A DNA stretch of 64,000 nucleotides, taken from contig JACEEZ010022620.1 of NCBI GenBank assembly GCA_016584305.1, forward strand, positions 39,828 to 103,827, in the 5' to 3' direction. This stretch comes from Chionoecetes opilio (lineage: Eukaryota; Arthropoda; Malacostraca; Decapoda; Majidae). This document shows, piece by piece, positions 36,166 through 47,609 of this stretch. The position numbers were made by a program, and so were the translations under genes. The notes beneath the pieces were generated by a model. That model saw only the letters and a program-made list of their open reading frames with translations, was not told the DNA's origin and searched no databases. The first letter of the stretch is position 1. Each line of letters begins with the position of its first letter.

Positions 36166-36224
36166 GGGAAGCTAAGAGTCACTAGACAAATGAAGGAGGT
36201 TTATCTGTTGGAGGAAGAAAATTG

Positions 36225-36290
36225 TTAACTCCTTCACGCCCAGATCTTTCCTTTGCTATAATATTGTCGTCTGTTAGCCATTACGAAAAG
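36225..36290. mobile_element. TTAA MITE, copy 6, truncated
   Basis: TTAACTCCTTCACGCCCAGA and ~45 further bases of the family, ending near gccattacgaaaag. A degraded counterpart is seen near 40172 in the duplicated segment. Confidence 0.75.
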
Positions 36291-36810
36291 CAGGGTTGTT
36301 GATTTTTGTGATTTAAAAAAAAATAATAATAATCCGATTTATTTTATTTATATTTGATTTATTTGATTGAAATCGATTTTTTTATTTTATTAATTTGATG
36401 TTCTACATTAAATCTAACTACTACAGGATATTGTTTAGCATATTTATAACTAAAAAGAGATTATAATTAGTGAATTAAAAATGCATGTAACATACATGAC
36501 TATAATATATAATGCATATAACAGTACACTCAAAACTGAGGAACCGCCTTGGTACAGAGAAGGCAGCAAAACTTGTTTACCTTTTGAAGTCCCTGAATAA
36601 ACACACTCCTCCTCATGATCATGATGATGCTTAAATTCTTTGTTGGGTCTAACCAATTAAATTAAAGTGAAATTTGTTTATTATATTCAGTTACAAGGTA
36701 CTTTCTTTTAGCTAACTCTGGATAATAAACATTATGAAAAAGGAATTTGTACTATTATGGGTAATTTTAAATTTATCTATACTTTTTCTTAATAATGCTA
36801 ATTCCACTAT

Positions 36811-37122
36811 TAGTCCGGCAGTCAAAAGTACATTTTTCTTATAACCTTGTTTTGGGGTCTTAAGTATTTTTTTCAGTGGATTTTGTTTGCCAACATATCC
36901 GGTTTGAAAAATATATATGTTGGCGCGCTGTCAACCTTGGGCAATTTGAAATAATTAGCATAAAACAAAATGGCCGCCAAAATTATATCAAAATACATAA
37001 TATGCCATACATCCCTTACAAATTTACCCAGAGGGTCAACCAATACATTAATTCCAGGGTATTTTGATCCATAAAATCTATTTCTGGTATTTTCAAATTC
37101 AAAATGGCCACCGTTTTCAAAA
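36811..37122 (+). repeat. Left terminal inverted repeat
   Basis: About 310 bases, roughly four-fifths identical by eye to the reverse complement of 39655-39965. Confidence 0.82.
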
Positions 37123-37149
37123 AGTCACATACAGAGCCATGAGGATCTC

Positions 37150-39486
37150 ATGACAGAATTGCAAGGCTTGGCAATTAAAAGTCGCACTACAAAGATGTGG
37201 ATAGATGCTTTCATAAAACCATTAATGATCATGATGCTCTATGTGAGGGCTGAAAGAGAGGGTGCTTCACCTACAAGCAATTCAGCTCATGATGTCCTAC
37301 TTCTATGCATCTGGGCACGAGAATTATGCTCGATATGGCCTCTATTATCTGCGAAGGATGGAGGCCCTCCCACAAAATGTCTTGGAACACTTCATGAAAG
37401 GATCCCATGTGATGAGACACAAGATGGAACTGTGGAGTGGAATCTGGAGTGATATGTATATTGAGACAACTTTTATGCGATGTGGCCATGGGAAGACTGG
37501 CATAATAGGCATCACAACAAAACCTGAAACACTGAAAATCTGGGCTCTTAGTCTGCATTCTTGTGGCCAGATAGTACAGGATGTCTCCAACATAAGAGAT
37601 TCTGACAGGTTACAGAGTTTAAAGACAACCCACAAAGAAGAGGCGAAAGCTAGAATTGATGCAGATAACGCTGACAGAATAGGGCTTCGAAGAAAACTTG
37701 ATATGAGTATACACCCTTTAGCCCCAGAACAACACCCCGAAGGTACAGTTATCAATGTGATTACTGGACGAATTGCTCCACCATCAGTAAATGTTGATAA
37801 AGTACTAGATATTGGCACCAGACAAATGAATGAGTTTGAAAGAAAATTACCTGATGGCTTCTATGATACAATTAAGAAGGAAGTTGAAACTATGAATGTC
37901 ACAAAGAAGTCAATCAAGATGGGGAACATAAGGTTTATGATACAAACCTGATTTATTCCCGAGTGATGGGACTACAAGCTAGTTCTAGAGATATAGATAT
38001 TAAAGAGGTTCTGTCATATGAGCTCTCACCAATCCCCACAGCTCTCTTTACTGAATCAGGAGAAATACGAGTCTCTAAATCAAAGTCTGTCTTGAAAACC
38101 CAGACAAGTATATATGTATCAAACAGGCAGTTGACTCAGAAGTCAGTATGCACAGTCATTGATGGTTGTGCCCTCCTGTGGATTCCTCATTGGCCAGCAT
38201 CAAGTCCAACTAAACAGCCTGTTTTACTTGATTATGTAGATAAATTCAAAAGTCACATAGAACAAAGGCTGAAAACTGAAGATGTGTTTTTGATCTTTGA
38301 CAGATATGAGGATTTCAGTACAAAATGTTCTACAAGGACCTGTAGAGGGAATGAAGGCTGCCGCGTATTTAAGTTAAGTCCCACAGCGCCTCTACCTTCT
38401 CAGAAGCTTGCCCTTACAATGACAGAAAACAAGAAGCAATTGATCAATATTATTTGCGACAACATTCTGAATGACACAGATTTCATTCAGAAGAATACAA
38501 CAAAGCACAAACTTATGATAACAGGTCAGGACAAAACACCTGTAGAAGTAAGTTGCAGTGGTACAATTGTAGAAAGAGCTGACATGGCAACCACTCATGA
38601 AGAAGCTGATAACATCATTGTGCAGCAGGCTATAGCAGTTGCTGTAGCTCAGCAGCAACCTGTCACTGTTCTTGCAGATGATACATATGTTTATGCACTT
38701 CTTCTTTATCATTACCTGGAACAAGGCATACAAACACCAATGTTTATGGAATGACCTGTAAAAGAGAGAACTGTTGTTGATATCCAGGCCACTGTAAAGA
38801 AACATCAGAACATAATTCCAGCAATATTGGCAGGTCATGCTCTTACTGGATGTGATACAGTGGCAGCATGTTTTGGTATAGGAAAAGGAAAGATGTTGGA
38901 AGTACTGAAAACAGGTCTGAATCTGGATATGATAGGTAATGCTGAGGCTAACTGGCCTGAGGTGTTGGAACAGGCAACAAAATTCATAGCTTCCTGTTAT
39001 GGACAATCAAAGACCAATTCTATGTCTGAGGCCAGAGTAAGTGTGTGGACTTCAAAAACGGGGAAGTCGGGAGCAACAGTTACTCCCAAGTTATGTTCTC
39101 TTCCACCTACTACAGAGGCCTTCATTGAGAATGTCACGCGGGCTCATCTGCAAACATGCATATGGAAGAATGCCCTGCAACTAGATCCACCAGATTTGGA
39201 ACCCACAAGTTATGGATGGATCAAAGAAAGCAGAACAAAGTCACTGCTGCCTACAACAGTCCCTACCAATGTTCAGCTAGCACCGAATCATATACTAAAG
39301 TTGATAAGATGCACATGTTCAAGTAAACAGGCATCATGTAAACAAGAATCATGTAAGTCCTCAAGATGCGCATGTAACAAGTCGAGGCTACCATGCACAA
39401 TGTTTTGTGCTTGTCAATCCTCCATTGAATGTTGCAATGATCAAACACGAATATCAGTTGATGAGGATGATGAGGATGATTACTAA
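37150..39486 (+). pseudogene. PIN/XPG-like protein with Cys-rich tail, broken
   Basis: Three frames form one protein. 37150-37260 and 37262-37951 give TTKMWIDAFIKPLMIMMLYV, NYARYGLYYLRRMEALP, MRHKMELWSGIWSDMYIETT and RCGHGKTGIIGIT. A frameshift near 37930 leads to VYDTNLIYSRVMGLQASSRD and the frame 37963-38754. There, spaced acidic residues resemble PIN/FEN-type nucleases: TVIDGC (D67), FLIFDRY (D113), HEEADN (213-216) and VLADDTYVYAL (239-240). An in-frame TGA at 38752 is followed by open sequence (PVKERTVVDIQATVKKH) into 38827-39486, with ALTGCDTVAACFGIGKG supplying a last Asp. A Cys-rich tail (39307-39432: CTCSSKQASCKQ, CKSSRCAC, CTMFCACQS) recalls CXC/tesmin zinc motifs. Lesions: two frameshifts and one stop. 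Nuclease identity is inferred from motif spacing only. Confidence 0.7.
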
Positions 39487-39628
39487 TTACCTCAAGAATT
39501 ATATATTTATGCCCATAAGAAATTGAGGACTCAAAACGATCTGGCTAAAAAAACTGTCAATCTTTATTACTTTCATGTTGAACAAGTAATATTCTTATAT
39601 ACATGTATAAGTATAAAAATTCAAACAC

Positions 39629-39654
<26 letters not shown>

Positions 39655-39659
<5 letters not shown>

Positions 39660-39965
39660 GCCATTTTGAAAATGGTGGTCATTTTGGATATGAAAATACC
39701 AGAAATTAATTTTTTGGGTCAAAATAACCTGGAATCCATGTATTGGTTGACCGGTTATGTCAATTTGTAAGGGAATTATGGTATATTATGTATTTTGATA
39801 TTTCCTTGGCGGCCATTTTGTTTTATGCTAATTATCTCAAATTGCCCAAAGTTGACAGCGAGCCAACCAAGATATTTTTCAAGCTGGATATATGGGCAAA
39901 CAAAATCCACTGAAAAAAAAAATTAAGACCCTAAAACAAGGTTGAGCCTGGTGGTTGCCGGACTA
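39655..39965 (-). repeat. Right terminal inverted repeat
   Basis: Partner of 36811-37122, preceded by an A run at 39629-39653. Confidence 0.82.
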
Positions 39966-40084
39966 CATATCGTAATACGGACTCCGCCCAGGAATCACAA
40001 TGAATACTATAACGACTATTTATGTTGGACTAATTTATCGGGTGACCTTTTTCCTCCCCCACTGTGGCCCCCTAGGGGATTAAA

Positions 40085-43000
40085 GAAAATTTTCAAAAAG
40101 TTTTTTGACAGGACGAAGTGAGGGAAGCTAAGAGTCACGAAAAAAGGGGTTTACTTTGGAGGAAGAAAATTTTTAACTCCTTAAACCCCCAGATTTTTCC
40201 CTTTTGCATAAAATGTCGTCTGTTACCATTAGAAAAGCGGGGTTGTTGATTTTGTGTTTTAAAAAAAAAAAATAATAATCCGATTTATTTTATTTTTTTT
40301 GATTTTTTTGTTTGAAATCGATTTTTTTTTTTTTTAATTTTGATTTTTCACTTTAAAATCTAATACTACGGGATATTTTTGATATTTTAATAAAAAGGAT
40401 TATAATTAGTAAATTTAAAAATGCATGAAAAATACATGACTATAATAAAAGCATATAACAGTAACTAAAAAACTGAGGAACCGCCTGGTCAGAGAAGGAG
40501 AAAAAATTTGTTTCCCTTTTTGAAGCCCCTAAATTTAAAACACACTCCCCCTCAGATCATGTGAGTTTAAAAATTCTTTTTGGGGAAACCAATTAAATTA
40601 AATAAAATTTGTTTTTTATATTCAGTTAAAAGGTATTTTTTTAGCTAACTCTGGATAATAAACTTAGAAAAAGGAATTTGTACTATTATGGGTAATTTTA
40701 AAATTTTCTATACTTTTTCTTAATAATGCTAACCCCTTTTATCCGGCAGCAAAAGAAAATTTTTTTTTATAAACCTTTTTTTGGGGTCTTAAGTATTTTT
40801 TTCAGTGGATTTGTTTGCCAACAACCGGTTTAAAAAAATTTATATGTTGGCGCCGTAAAACCTTTGGGAAATTTTTTGAAAATTAGCTAAAACAAAATGG
40901 CCGCCAAAATTATATCAAATACAAAATAGGGGCCCCCCCAAATCCCTTACAAATTTACCCGGGAGGGTCAACCAAACATTAATTCCGGGTATTTTGACCC
41001 AAAATCTTTTCTGGTATTTTCAAATCAAAATGGCCCCCTTTTTTAAAAAGTCACATACAGAGCCTGAAGGATCTCATGACAAATTGAAAAGGTTTGGGGC
41101 AATAAAAGTCGCACTACAAAGATGTGGATGGATTTTTCATAAACCTTTAATGATCATAGTCTAGTGAGGGCTGAAAGAGAGGGTGTTTCCCTACAAGCAA
41201 TTCGCTCATGAGTCCTACTTCTAGCATCTGGGCACAAAATTATGTCGATAGGGCCCTCTATATCTGCGAAGGATGGAGGCCCCCCAAAAAATGTTTGGAA
41301 CATTTCGAAAGGCCCCTGTGATGAGACACAAGAGGAACGTGGAGTGGAATCTGGAGGGGATATGTATATTGGAACAACTTTTATGCCCGGGGATTGGCCA
41401 GGGGAAGACGGCATAATGGCATCACAACAAAACCTAAAAACACTAAAAATCGGGCCCTTTTAGTCTGCATTTTTGGGCCAGATAGTAAGGATGTCCCCAA
41501 AACAAAAGAGATCGCAGGTTCAGGTTAAGAAAACCCCAAAAAGAAGAGGCGAAAGCAGAATTGAGCGATAACGCTGACAGAATAGGGCTTCGAAAAAAAA
41601 TTTGATAGAGAACACCCTTTACCCAGAACAAACCCCGAAGGTACGTTATCAATGTGATTACTGGACGAATTGCTCCACCTCAGTAAAGGGATAAAGTACT
41701 AGATATTGGCACCAGACAAATGAAGGGTTTTGAAAGAAAATTCCCTATGGTTTCTATATACAATTAAAGAAAAGTTGAAACTATGATGTCAAAAGAAGTC
41801 AATAAGAGGGGAACAAAAGGTTATGATACAAACCTGTTTTATTCCCGAGTGATGGGATAAAGCGTTCTAGAGAATAGATATTAAAGAGGTTCTGTCTATA
41901 CCCCCAATCCCCAACCTCTTTTACTGAATAGGAGAAATACGAGTCCAAAATAAAAGCTGTTTTGAAAACCCAAAAATAAAAATTTTTTCAAACAGGCAGT
42001 TATCAGAAGTCAGTATGCCAGTCTTGAGGTTTTGGCCCTCCGGGGATTCCTCTTTGGCCAGCATCAAGCCCCAAACAAAACGCCGGGTTTATTTATATGT
42101 AAAAAAAATTTCAAAAGTCACATAGAACAAAGGTGAAAACTAAAGAGTGTTTTTTTGTCTTTGCAGATATAGGATTTCAGTACAAAATGTTTAAAAGGAC
42201 CTGTAAGGGAATGAAGGCGCCGCGTATTTAAGTTACCCCCCAACAGCCCCTCTCCCTTTCGAAGTTTTCCCCTTACAATGACAGAAAAAAAGAAGCTTTT
42301 GATCAAAATTTGCGAAAAAACTTTCGAATGACACAGTTTTTATTCGAAAATACAACAAAGCAAAAAACTTGAAACAGGTCGGGAAAAAACCCGTAGAAGT
42401 AATTGCAGGGGTACAATTGTAAAAAGAGCTGACATGGCAACCACTCATAAAAAGGATAACATCATTGTGCAGCAGGTATACGTTGCTGTAGCTCAGGCAA
42501 CCTGTCACTTTTCTTGCAGATATAAAGTTTAGCCTTCTTTTTTTATCATTACCTGGAAAAAGGGGCATAAAAAACACCAATGTTTATGAAATGACCTAAA
42601 AAAAAGAGAGAACTGTGTTGTTCCAGGCCACTGTAAAGAAAATAAAACATAATTCCAGCAAATTGGAGGTCAGCTTTATGGATGTGAACAGGGGAAGCAG
42701 TTTTGGTATGGGGAAAAGGGAAAAATGTTGGAAGTACTGAAAAAAGGTCTGAATCTGGGTATGATAGGAATGCTGACTAACTGGCTGGGTGTTGGAAAAA
42801 GGCAACAAAATTTTTAGCTTCCTTTTTGGACAATCAAAGACCAATTTTTATGCTGAGGCCCGAGTAAGTGGTGGACTTTAAAAACGGGAACGGGAGCAAC
42901 AGTTTCTCCCCAAATTTGTTCTCTTTCCCCCTACTACAGAGGCCTTCATTGAGAAAGTCAGCGGGTCTCTGCAACATCATATGGAAGAAGCCCTGCAAAT

Positions 43001-43760
43001 AGACCACCAGATTTGGGAAACCCCCAAGTTAGGATGGATAAAAAAAAGCAGAACAAAAATCACTGTGCCCACAACAGTCCCTACCAATGTTCAGTAGCAC
43101 CGAATAATACTAAAGTTGATAAGAGACTGTTCAAGTAAACAGGCTCATGTAAAAAGAAATGTAAGTCCTCAAGAGGCATGTAAAAAGCGGCTACCCTGCC
43201 AAAAAAAGTTTTTTTTTGCTTGTCAACCCCATTGAATGTTGCAAGATCAAAAACGAAAATCAGTTGATAGGATGAGAGGAATTACTAATTACCTCAAGAA
43301 TTATATTTTATGCCCATAAAAAATTTAGGGCTCAAAAAGATTGGTAAAAAAACGTCAAACTTTATTTCTTTCAGTTTAACAGTAAATTCTTTATACATGA
43401 TAAGTATAAAAAATTTAAACACAAAAAAAAAAAAAAAAAAAAAAAAAGGGAGCCATTTTGAAAAGGTGGGTCATTTTTGGGTATAAAATACCCGAAATAA
43501 TTTTTTGGGTCAAAAAACCTGGAAAAAAACCATGATTGGTTGACCGGTTTTGTCAATTTGAAAAGGGAATTATGGTAATTATGATTTTGATATTTCCTTG
43601 GCGGCCATTTTGTTTTTGCTAATTTTCCAAATTGCCCCAAAATTGACAGCGAGCCAACCCAAGATTTTTTCAACGGATATTGGGCAAAAAAAAAACCCTG
43701 AAAAAAAAAATTAAAAACCCCAAAACAAGGTTTGGGCCCGGTGGTTGCCGGGACAAATAC
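40085..43760 (+). repeat. Indel-riddled duplicate of 36140-39965
   Basis: From about 40095 (caaaaagttttttgacagg) the sequence repeats, in order, the end of the 2H gene exon, its stop and flank, the truncated MITE, the unique 36300-36800 sequence, and the entire long-TIR transposon. The TGA at 38752 and the frameshift context near 37930 are retained. Single-base losses and homopolymer changes occur every few bases, and c or t next to a is often missing. All three frames are destroyed. The pattern looks like uncorrected long-read sequence, not ordinary mutation. Confidence 0.85.
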
Positions 43761-44540
43761 TCGGGTAAGTACGAGCAGCTCCCAGCCCCGGGTCCAGAAA
43801 GGGAAAAACTTAACGATATTTTTTGTTTGGACGAATTTAAAAATTTAAAAAAATCGAAATTTTTGACCAAAAAAAATTTTTAAGAGGGGCTTTTATCCTC
43901 ATAAAACTTTATTTGTACGGTTTAAGCCCTTTTTTGTGAGATTGACGGAACCAAATTCCAGTGATGCGTAAAAAAAAAACAATTTTTCGCCGTATAATAT
44001 AAAATTTCAATGCTTTTCCGTTTTTTTATTTTTTAGAATCGAGGTGATTAGTATAGTTTTTGCTGTTTCCCCAAAAAGATCCCCGAAAACCTCAATTGCA
44101 TCATGGGGAGGAAGTGGTTGTATCCCAAAGCCGCCCCAAAGCACGAGGAAAAAAAAAGCATCGCGGGGTAGGGGGACAATCCCTGCGGGAAGTCAGTTTT
44201 TTCCGATTTCCCGCTAAAAAAAAACCCGTGTGCCCCCAGGCTCAAGGTAAGAATGAAATTTTTGGCCACAATTGAAAATGAACAAACAAAACATTAGATA
44301 GTTATTTTAATTAAGTATGAAACTATTTTTTAGGGTATTCCCCCTGACAAAGTTTTTGCCAACCCGTTTTCGCGGGGGGCATGTTAAAAATTTTTGGGTA
44401 TAGAAGGCTTTAAAGAGGGTTTTCCATTTTCCCAACCAGTAAATCCCAAAGATAATACCAAAAAAAAACTTTAGTTTGTAGAAACCTTTGCTTTAAAACC
44501 CTTTTTTAATAAAACCCCTTTTAAAAGGTTTTTTTAGCAG
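43761..44540. other. Low-quality-looking sequence, contains THAP exon
   Basis: Homopolymer-rich, indel-like sequence of the same texture as 40085-43760 continues to about 44540, where normal sequence resumes. 43800-43850 weakly matches the flank at 40000-40035. Frames here should not be trusted base by base. Confidence 0.55.
44103..44246 (+). CDS. THAP-domain protein, first exon (error-laden)
   Basis: ATG at 44103 starts MGRK. One or two base errors later the sequence gives a Cys-rich start, then RPKARGKKKHRG and SLREVSFFRFPAKKKPVC, before a good donor CTCAAG|GTAAG at 44247. VSFFRFP corresponds to the SFHRFP-type strand of THAP zinc fingers, and M(G/P)..C..C is the usual opening. Because it lies in the unpolished stretch, frame and splice phase cannot be trusted. 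The Trp-containing middle of the THAP domain is not found between here and exon 45490, so a small exon is probably missed. Confidence 0.55.
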
Positions 44541-44574
44541 TAAACCCCTAAAAAAGATTTTTTGCTTTTTTTCT

Positions 44575-44737
44575 GTCCTGCGATGCACCCGCAATCGCAG
44601 GTAGAGATAATGGACAGGGCATGTGAGTGTTCTTAGGCCACTCGACGGTGCAGAAAGATTTTGGTTTTCGTCGGGGATCAAACTCGGGTCACCGAGAACG
44701 CCAGTCGGAGACGTTCACCACTCTGCTACCGCCTCTC
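44575..44737 (-). mobile_element. tRNA-derived SINE fragment
   Basis: On the minus strand GAGGCGGTAGCAGAGTGGTG (A box) and CGAGTTTGATCCCCGACG (B box) form a tRNA-like head. A unique body follows (ctttctgcaccgtcgagtgg.. to gcatcgcaggacag). It lies in the presumed first intron of the THAP gene. Confidence 0.65.
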
Positions 44738-45489
44738 ATTTATTAGAACACCCATTAAGTAAAACTAGTTATTATTTATTAATATTATTTTACATTATTT
44801 TATTACATTATTTTATTATAAAATAATTAAATAATAATGAAATAATGAAATAATTTCAACATGAAGAAATAGTGAAAACAAATCATCGCGTCTGATCCAG
44901 AAAAAATATATATAAACGCGTAGGAAATCTACTACTATTATATATTTACACATGACAGATTGGTCGTATAGAACACCATAACAGATACAATACCACAACA
45001 AATTGTAGCTGTGATAATATTCATTTGATCTTGATCAGTAATGAATTCTTGAAGCTTCTGTTGCTATTTCAAGCAAAGTAACATCTGGCAATGATTACAG
45101 TTGGCAGGTGTCGTAATCGTAGATAATACCGTTCACTAGAACACATGAATTGTACCATGATGAAGTACTATCATGAATTCTTCTGCATCATTTTACATTG
45201 AAAATATGATTATCAATAAATCACAAAGACTAGAAACGTAATCTAGATGCTGTAAACAATTGTGTTTTCCATATGTATAATAAACCCTTCTCATTTTTTC
45301 TAAAGTAAACCTTTGTTAAACCTTTCATTTCTTAACCCCCATATCGTGGGAGCTTAGAAATAACGCTAAACCTTTTCTACACCCTATTTTTCACAGTAAA
45401 ACCTTTCTTATGCCTTTGCCTCATCTAAACCTTATAACTAAACCCCATCGACTCTGCTAAACCTTTTATAAACCCTTCATTTCTAACAG
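44738..45489. other. Intronic AT-rich sequence
   Basis: AT-rich, with taaacctt repeats near 45290-45480. No further exon is recognised. Confidence 0.4.
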
Positions 45490-45617
45490 TGTGTGTGCGA
45501 GCTCCACTTCCAGCCCGAAGAGTTAAACACCACTGTCAACACCCTCCACGGAGCTAAAAGGAAGCGCATCACCTTGAAGGCCAACACTGTTCCCAGTGTC
45601 TTCAAGGACTACCCCAG
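45490..45617 (+). CDS. THAP-domain protein, exon with C-x2-H half
   Basis: Acceptor ttctaacag, then TGT GTG TGC GAG CTC CAC TTC: CVCELHFQPEELNTT, later GAKRKRITLKANTVPSVFKD and YP. CELHF is the second zinc-ligand pair (C-x2-H) of the THAP domain, and TVPSVF is the AVPTIF-like end motif. Donor CCCCAG|GTAAGT follows at 45618 (phase 2). THAP fingers bind DNA; members include transcription factors and P-element-type transposases. The following exons decide neither. Confidence 0.85.
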
Positions 45618-45751
45618 GTAAGTCTTAAAATTAGTCATGAAATTTGTGCGTAAAATTTTAAATTCTGATCCACAGCATAATGACTCGTTAACACATTTAG
45701 ACTAATATCTTTAAAATCTAGTTACCTACAGCTTGTCAAGGTGAATCCCAG

Positions 45752-45839
45752 GACCGAGAAGACTGGGTTCTTAGCCCGCCGCCAGGTCGACGGAAAGAAA
45801 ATGGAGAATTTAAGCAAGGCCTTCCTCGAACAGGACAAG
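45752..45839 (+). CDS. THAP-domain protein, linker exon
   Basis: With acceptor tgaatcccag at 45751 the exon is 88 bases long and restores the frame: (R)TEKTGFLARRQVDGKKMENL, then SKAFLEQDK, donor AAG|GTGATT. The stronger-looking acceptor at 45731 would put stops in frame, so 45752 is preferred on phase. Confidence in the start is moderate. Confidence 0.65.
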
Positions 45840-45947
45840 GTGATTCTTCCACATTTCAAAAGAAAAACATATAAAAAAACATTTCATACACGGCACATTA
45901 AAACATTCATGCCATAATTTTTTGTTAAAGGTGTTCTATTGTTGTAG

Positions 45948-46166
45948 GTCTATTCGTTTGATGAGTGTTGGGAGAAACTTGCCAGCGAGAGTTTGCCGGA
46001 GGGATTTGTCGCCCACAAAGTGCCTCACAAGGACAGCTTCCTCATCACCATGAAGTTGGAGAAGATAGACGACAGGGGAGCCCCAGTCATCACCCACAGC
46101 ATGTCAGTCTTCCCTCACCTATCCTACAAGCTCATAAACAATGGGATGGAGATCCACTACAAGAAA
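45948..46166 (+). CDS. THAP-domain protein, third downstream exon
   Basis: Acceptor gttgtag, 219 bases, donor AAGAAA|GTAATT, both in phase 0. It reads VYSFDECWEKLASESLPEGF, VAHKVPHKDSFLITMKLEKI, DDRGAPVITHSMSVFPHLSY and a KLINNGMEIHYKK end. LPEGF..HK, the PVITHS segment and the NG(M/V)xI strand recall the region after the THAP domain in arthropod THAP proteins related to P-element transposases. The gene must continue past 46166, but no next exon is visible before the window's later repeats. An (AT)n tract follows 39 bases downstream. Confidence 0.8.
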
Positions 46167-46196
46167 GTAATTTCTATTTTTTACGCAAAAATGAAG

Positions 46197-46298
<102 letters not shown>

Positions 46299-46480
46299 AA
46301 TCAATCATCCTAAATATTTCCTCCCACTCATGTTAAATGGCCATTCCAGAAGACCCAAAATTTAAGAAATAGGAAACAGTAGTAGAAAGACAGCTCAGAA
46401 ACATATGTACAAGTCATCCACCAGTCACTCACATATATTCCTTCCACCCCTTGGCAGTGCAGGACAGTGCAATTTTCATG

Positions 46481-46766
46481 CTTCTCCTCCTCCTCCTCTT
46501 AATACTACTAAACTACTAAACTTGATAAATACTTAGCATCAGCTGCCCAACTGGATTACTTCGGCTCTACGTAATTTTTTTTTCTTAAAGTATAGGAGTA
46601 TGTTTTGATATTGCCCCGCGAATTATATTATTAACATCCCAGGATTATTAGGGTTAGTGGTAGTTTCAGTTAGCATACTTCATTCCTCTTATTCTTCATA
46701 AAGGAACTTCCATGTTTCTATCCTCTTTAGGGACAAGGTATACTTTTCCAACTGTTATCTTACATG
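46481..46766 (+). repeat. Dispersed ~290-bp repeat, copy 1
   Basis: Matches 54189-54487 in the same orientation. Shared blocks are aatactactaaact, cttagcatcagctg, gagtatgttttgatattgcc, catcccaggatt and cataaaggaacttccatgt. It is unclassified and non-coding. Confidence 0.8.
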
Positions 46767-47600
46767 TAGTTTGATAGTAGTATGTAGTTCAGCAGATACC
46801 CTCAATATAGACCAATAGGTCTCCTGGTGTCTGTTCTTCCTCTGTATTCCTATGTATTCCTTCTCCTCCTGGCCTGGAATATTCTATTCTGCTGTGATGC
46901 TCGTAGGTTTGGCGTCAATAATGCATAACGTTATAATATAGTCACAATTAATGTAATATGAAGGGGAGACTCCGGGGGGTCCCTTATTTGTCGATGGATT
47001 TCAACGCAACTTTCAGGGAATCTTCTTCACAGTCTTAGCAATGTATAAAAATTGTATCAGCCAATATCTGAGATTCCATAAAAAAAAAAATTTAAAAGGG
47101 TAATTTTTGGGTGTATATTTAATCGAATAAGCATCTCTGATACTAATGTTTCAAATTTGAAGAATGTTGATGAGTTTAATATTTTTATGTATGCAAATCT
47201 ATGTTTAGTCAGATTTAACTTAAATATTTCATGTCTGACGTTATAAGCATGTTTTTGAAAAGGCTAAAGGTTTTAAGTCGATAAGATAAAATGGACTACA
47301 GATAACTTACTATATCCCGAATAAGAATTTTGTTTGAATAGATTTTTAGAGTAGTAATTTGTGATCAAAATGCTTTTTACATAATTCATTTATTATGGAA
47401 ACTAAATGAGTTTTATTGCTTTGAAGTAAAAGAAAATACTTTTTACAGAAACGCCGGCTAAAGTTTTGGAGTTACTTTAATATGATTCTTTCAGTTATTT
47501 ACAGATATTTTTAACCCAAATTATTGCTTCCTGGTCCCCTTCTTTCTTCTCTTTGAGAGGAAAGAATTTTACAGTTCTATAACTATAGGTATGTATCTGA
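46767..47600. other. No gene seen
   Basis: Unique AT-rich sequence without a supported exon on either strand. Confidence 0.4.
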
Positions 47601-47609
47601 AATACTTAC

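Larger units (their letters stand above)
36811..39965 (+). mobile_element. DNA transposon with ~310-bp TIRs and nuclease-like gene
   Basis: The left end TAGTCCGGCA and right end TGCCGGACTA open into long inverted repeats: 36811-37122 pairs with 39655-39965. Shared blocks, in order from the outside, are aaccttgtttt, cagtggattttgtttgcc, caatttga.ataattagcataaaacaaaatggccgccaa, cccttacaaatt, gtcaaccaatacat, ttctggtattttca and ccattttcaaaa. The outer TA may be a 2-bp target duplication (TA/TA); no longer one is seen. Total length is ~3.15 kb with a single broken gene inside. The pieces match a protein I know as a repeated, unnamed family in marine invertebrates and insects. Superfamily is not assigned; Academ-type (AcademX, with XPG-like nuclease) is one candidate. 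Confidence 0.8.

Noticed and set aside
38752..38754. TGA as a selenocysteine codon
   Set aside because: No SECIS-like structure noted, and two frameshifts in the same gene make a simple lesion more likely.
41242..43883. Short frames in the duplicated segment
   Set aside because: They are fragments of the 37150-39486 gene shifted by indels, plus A/T-run artefacts.
45732..45839. Acceptor at 45731 for the THAP linker exon
   Set aside because: It would join in a frame with TGA and TAG; the acceptor at 45751 keeps the frame open.
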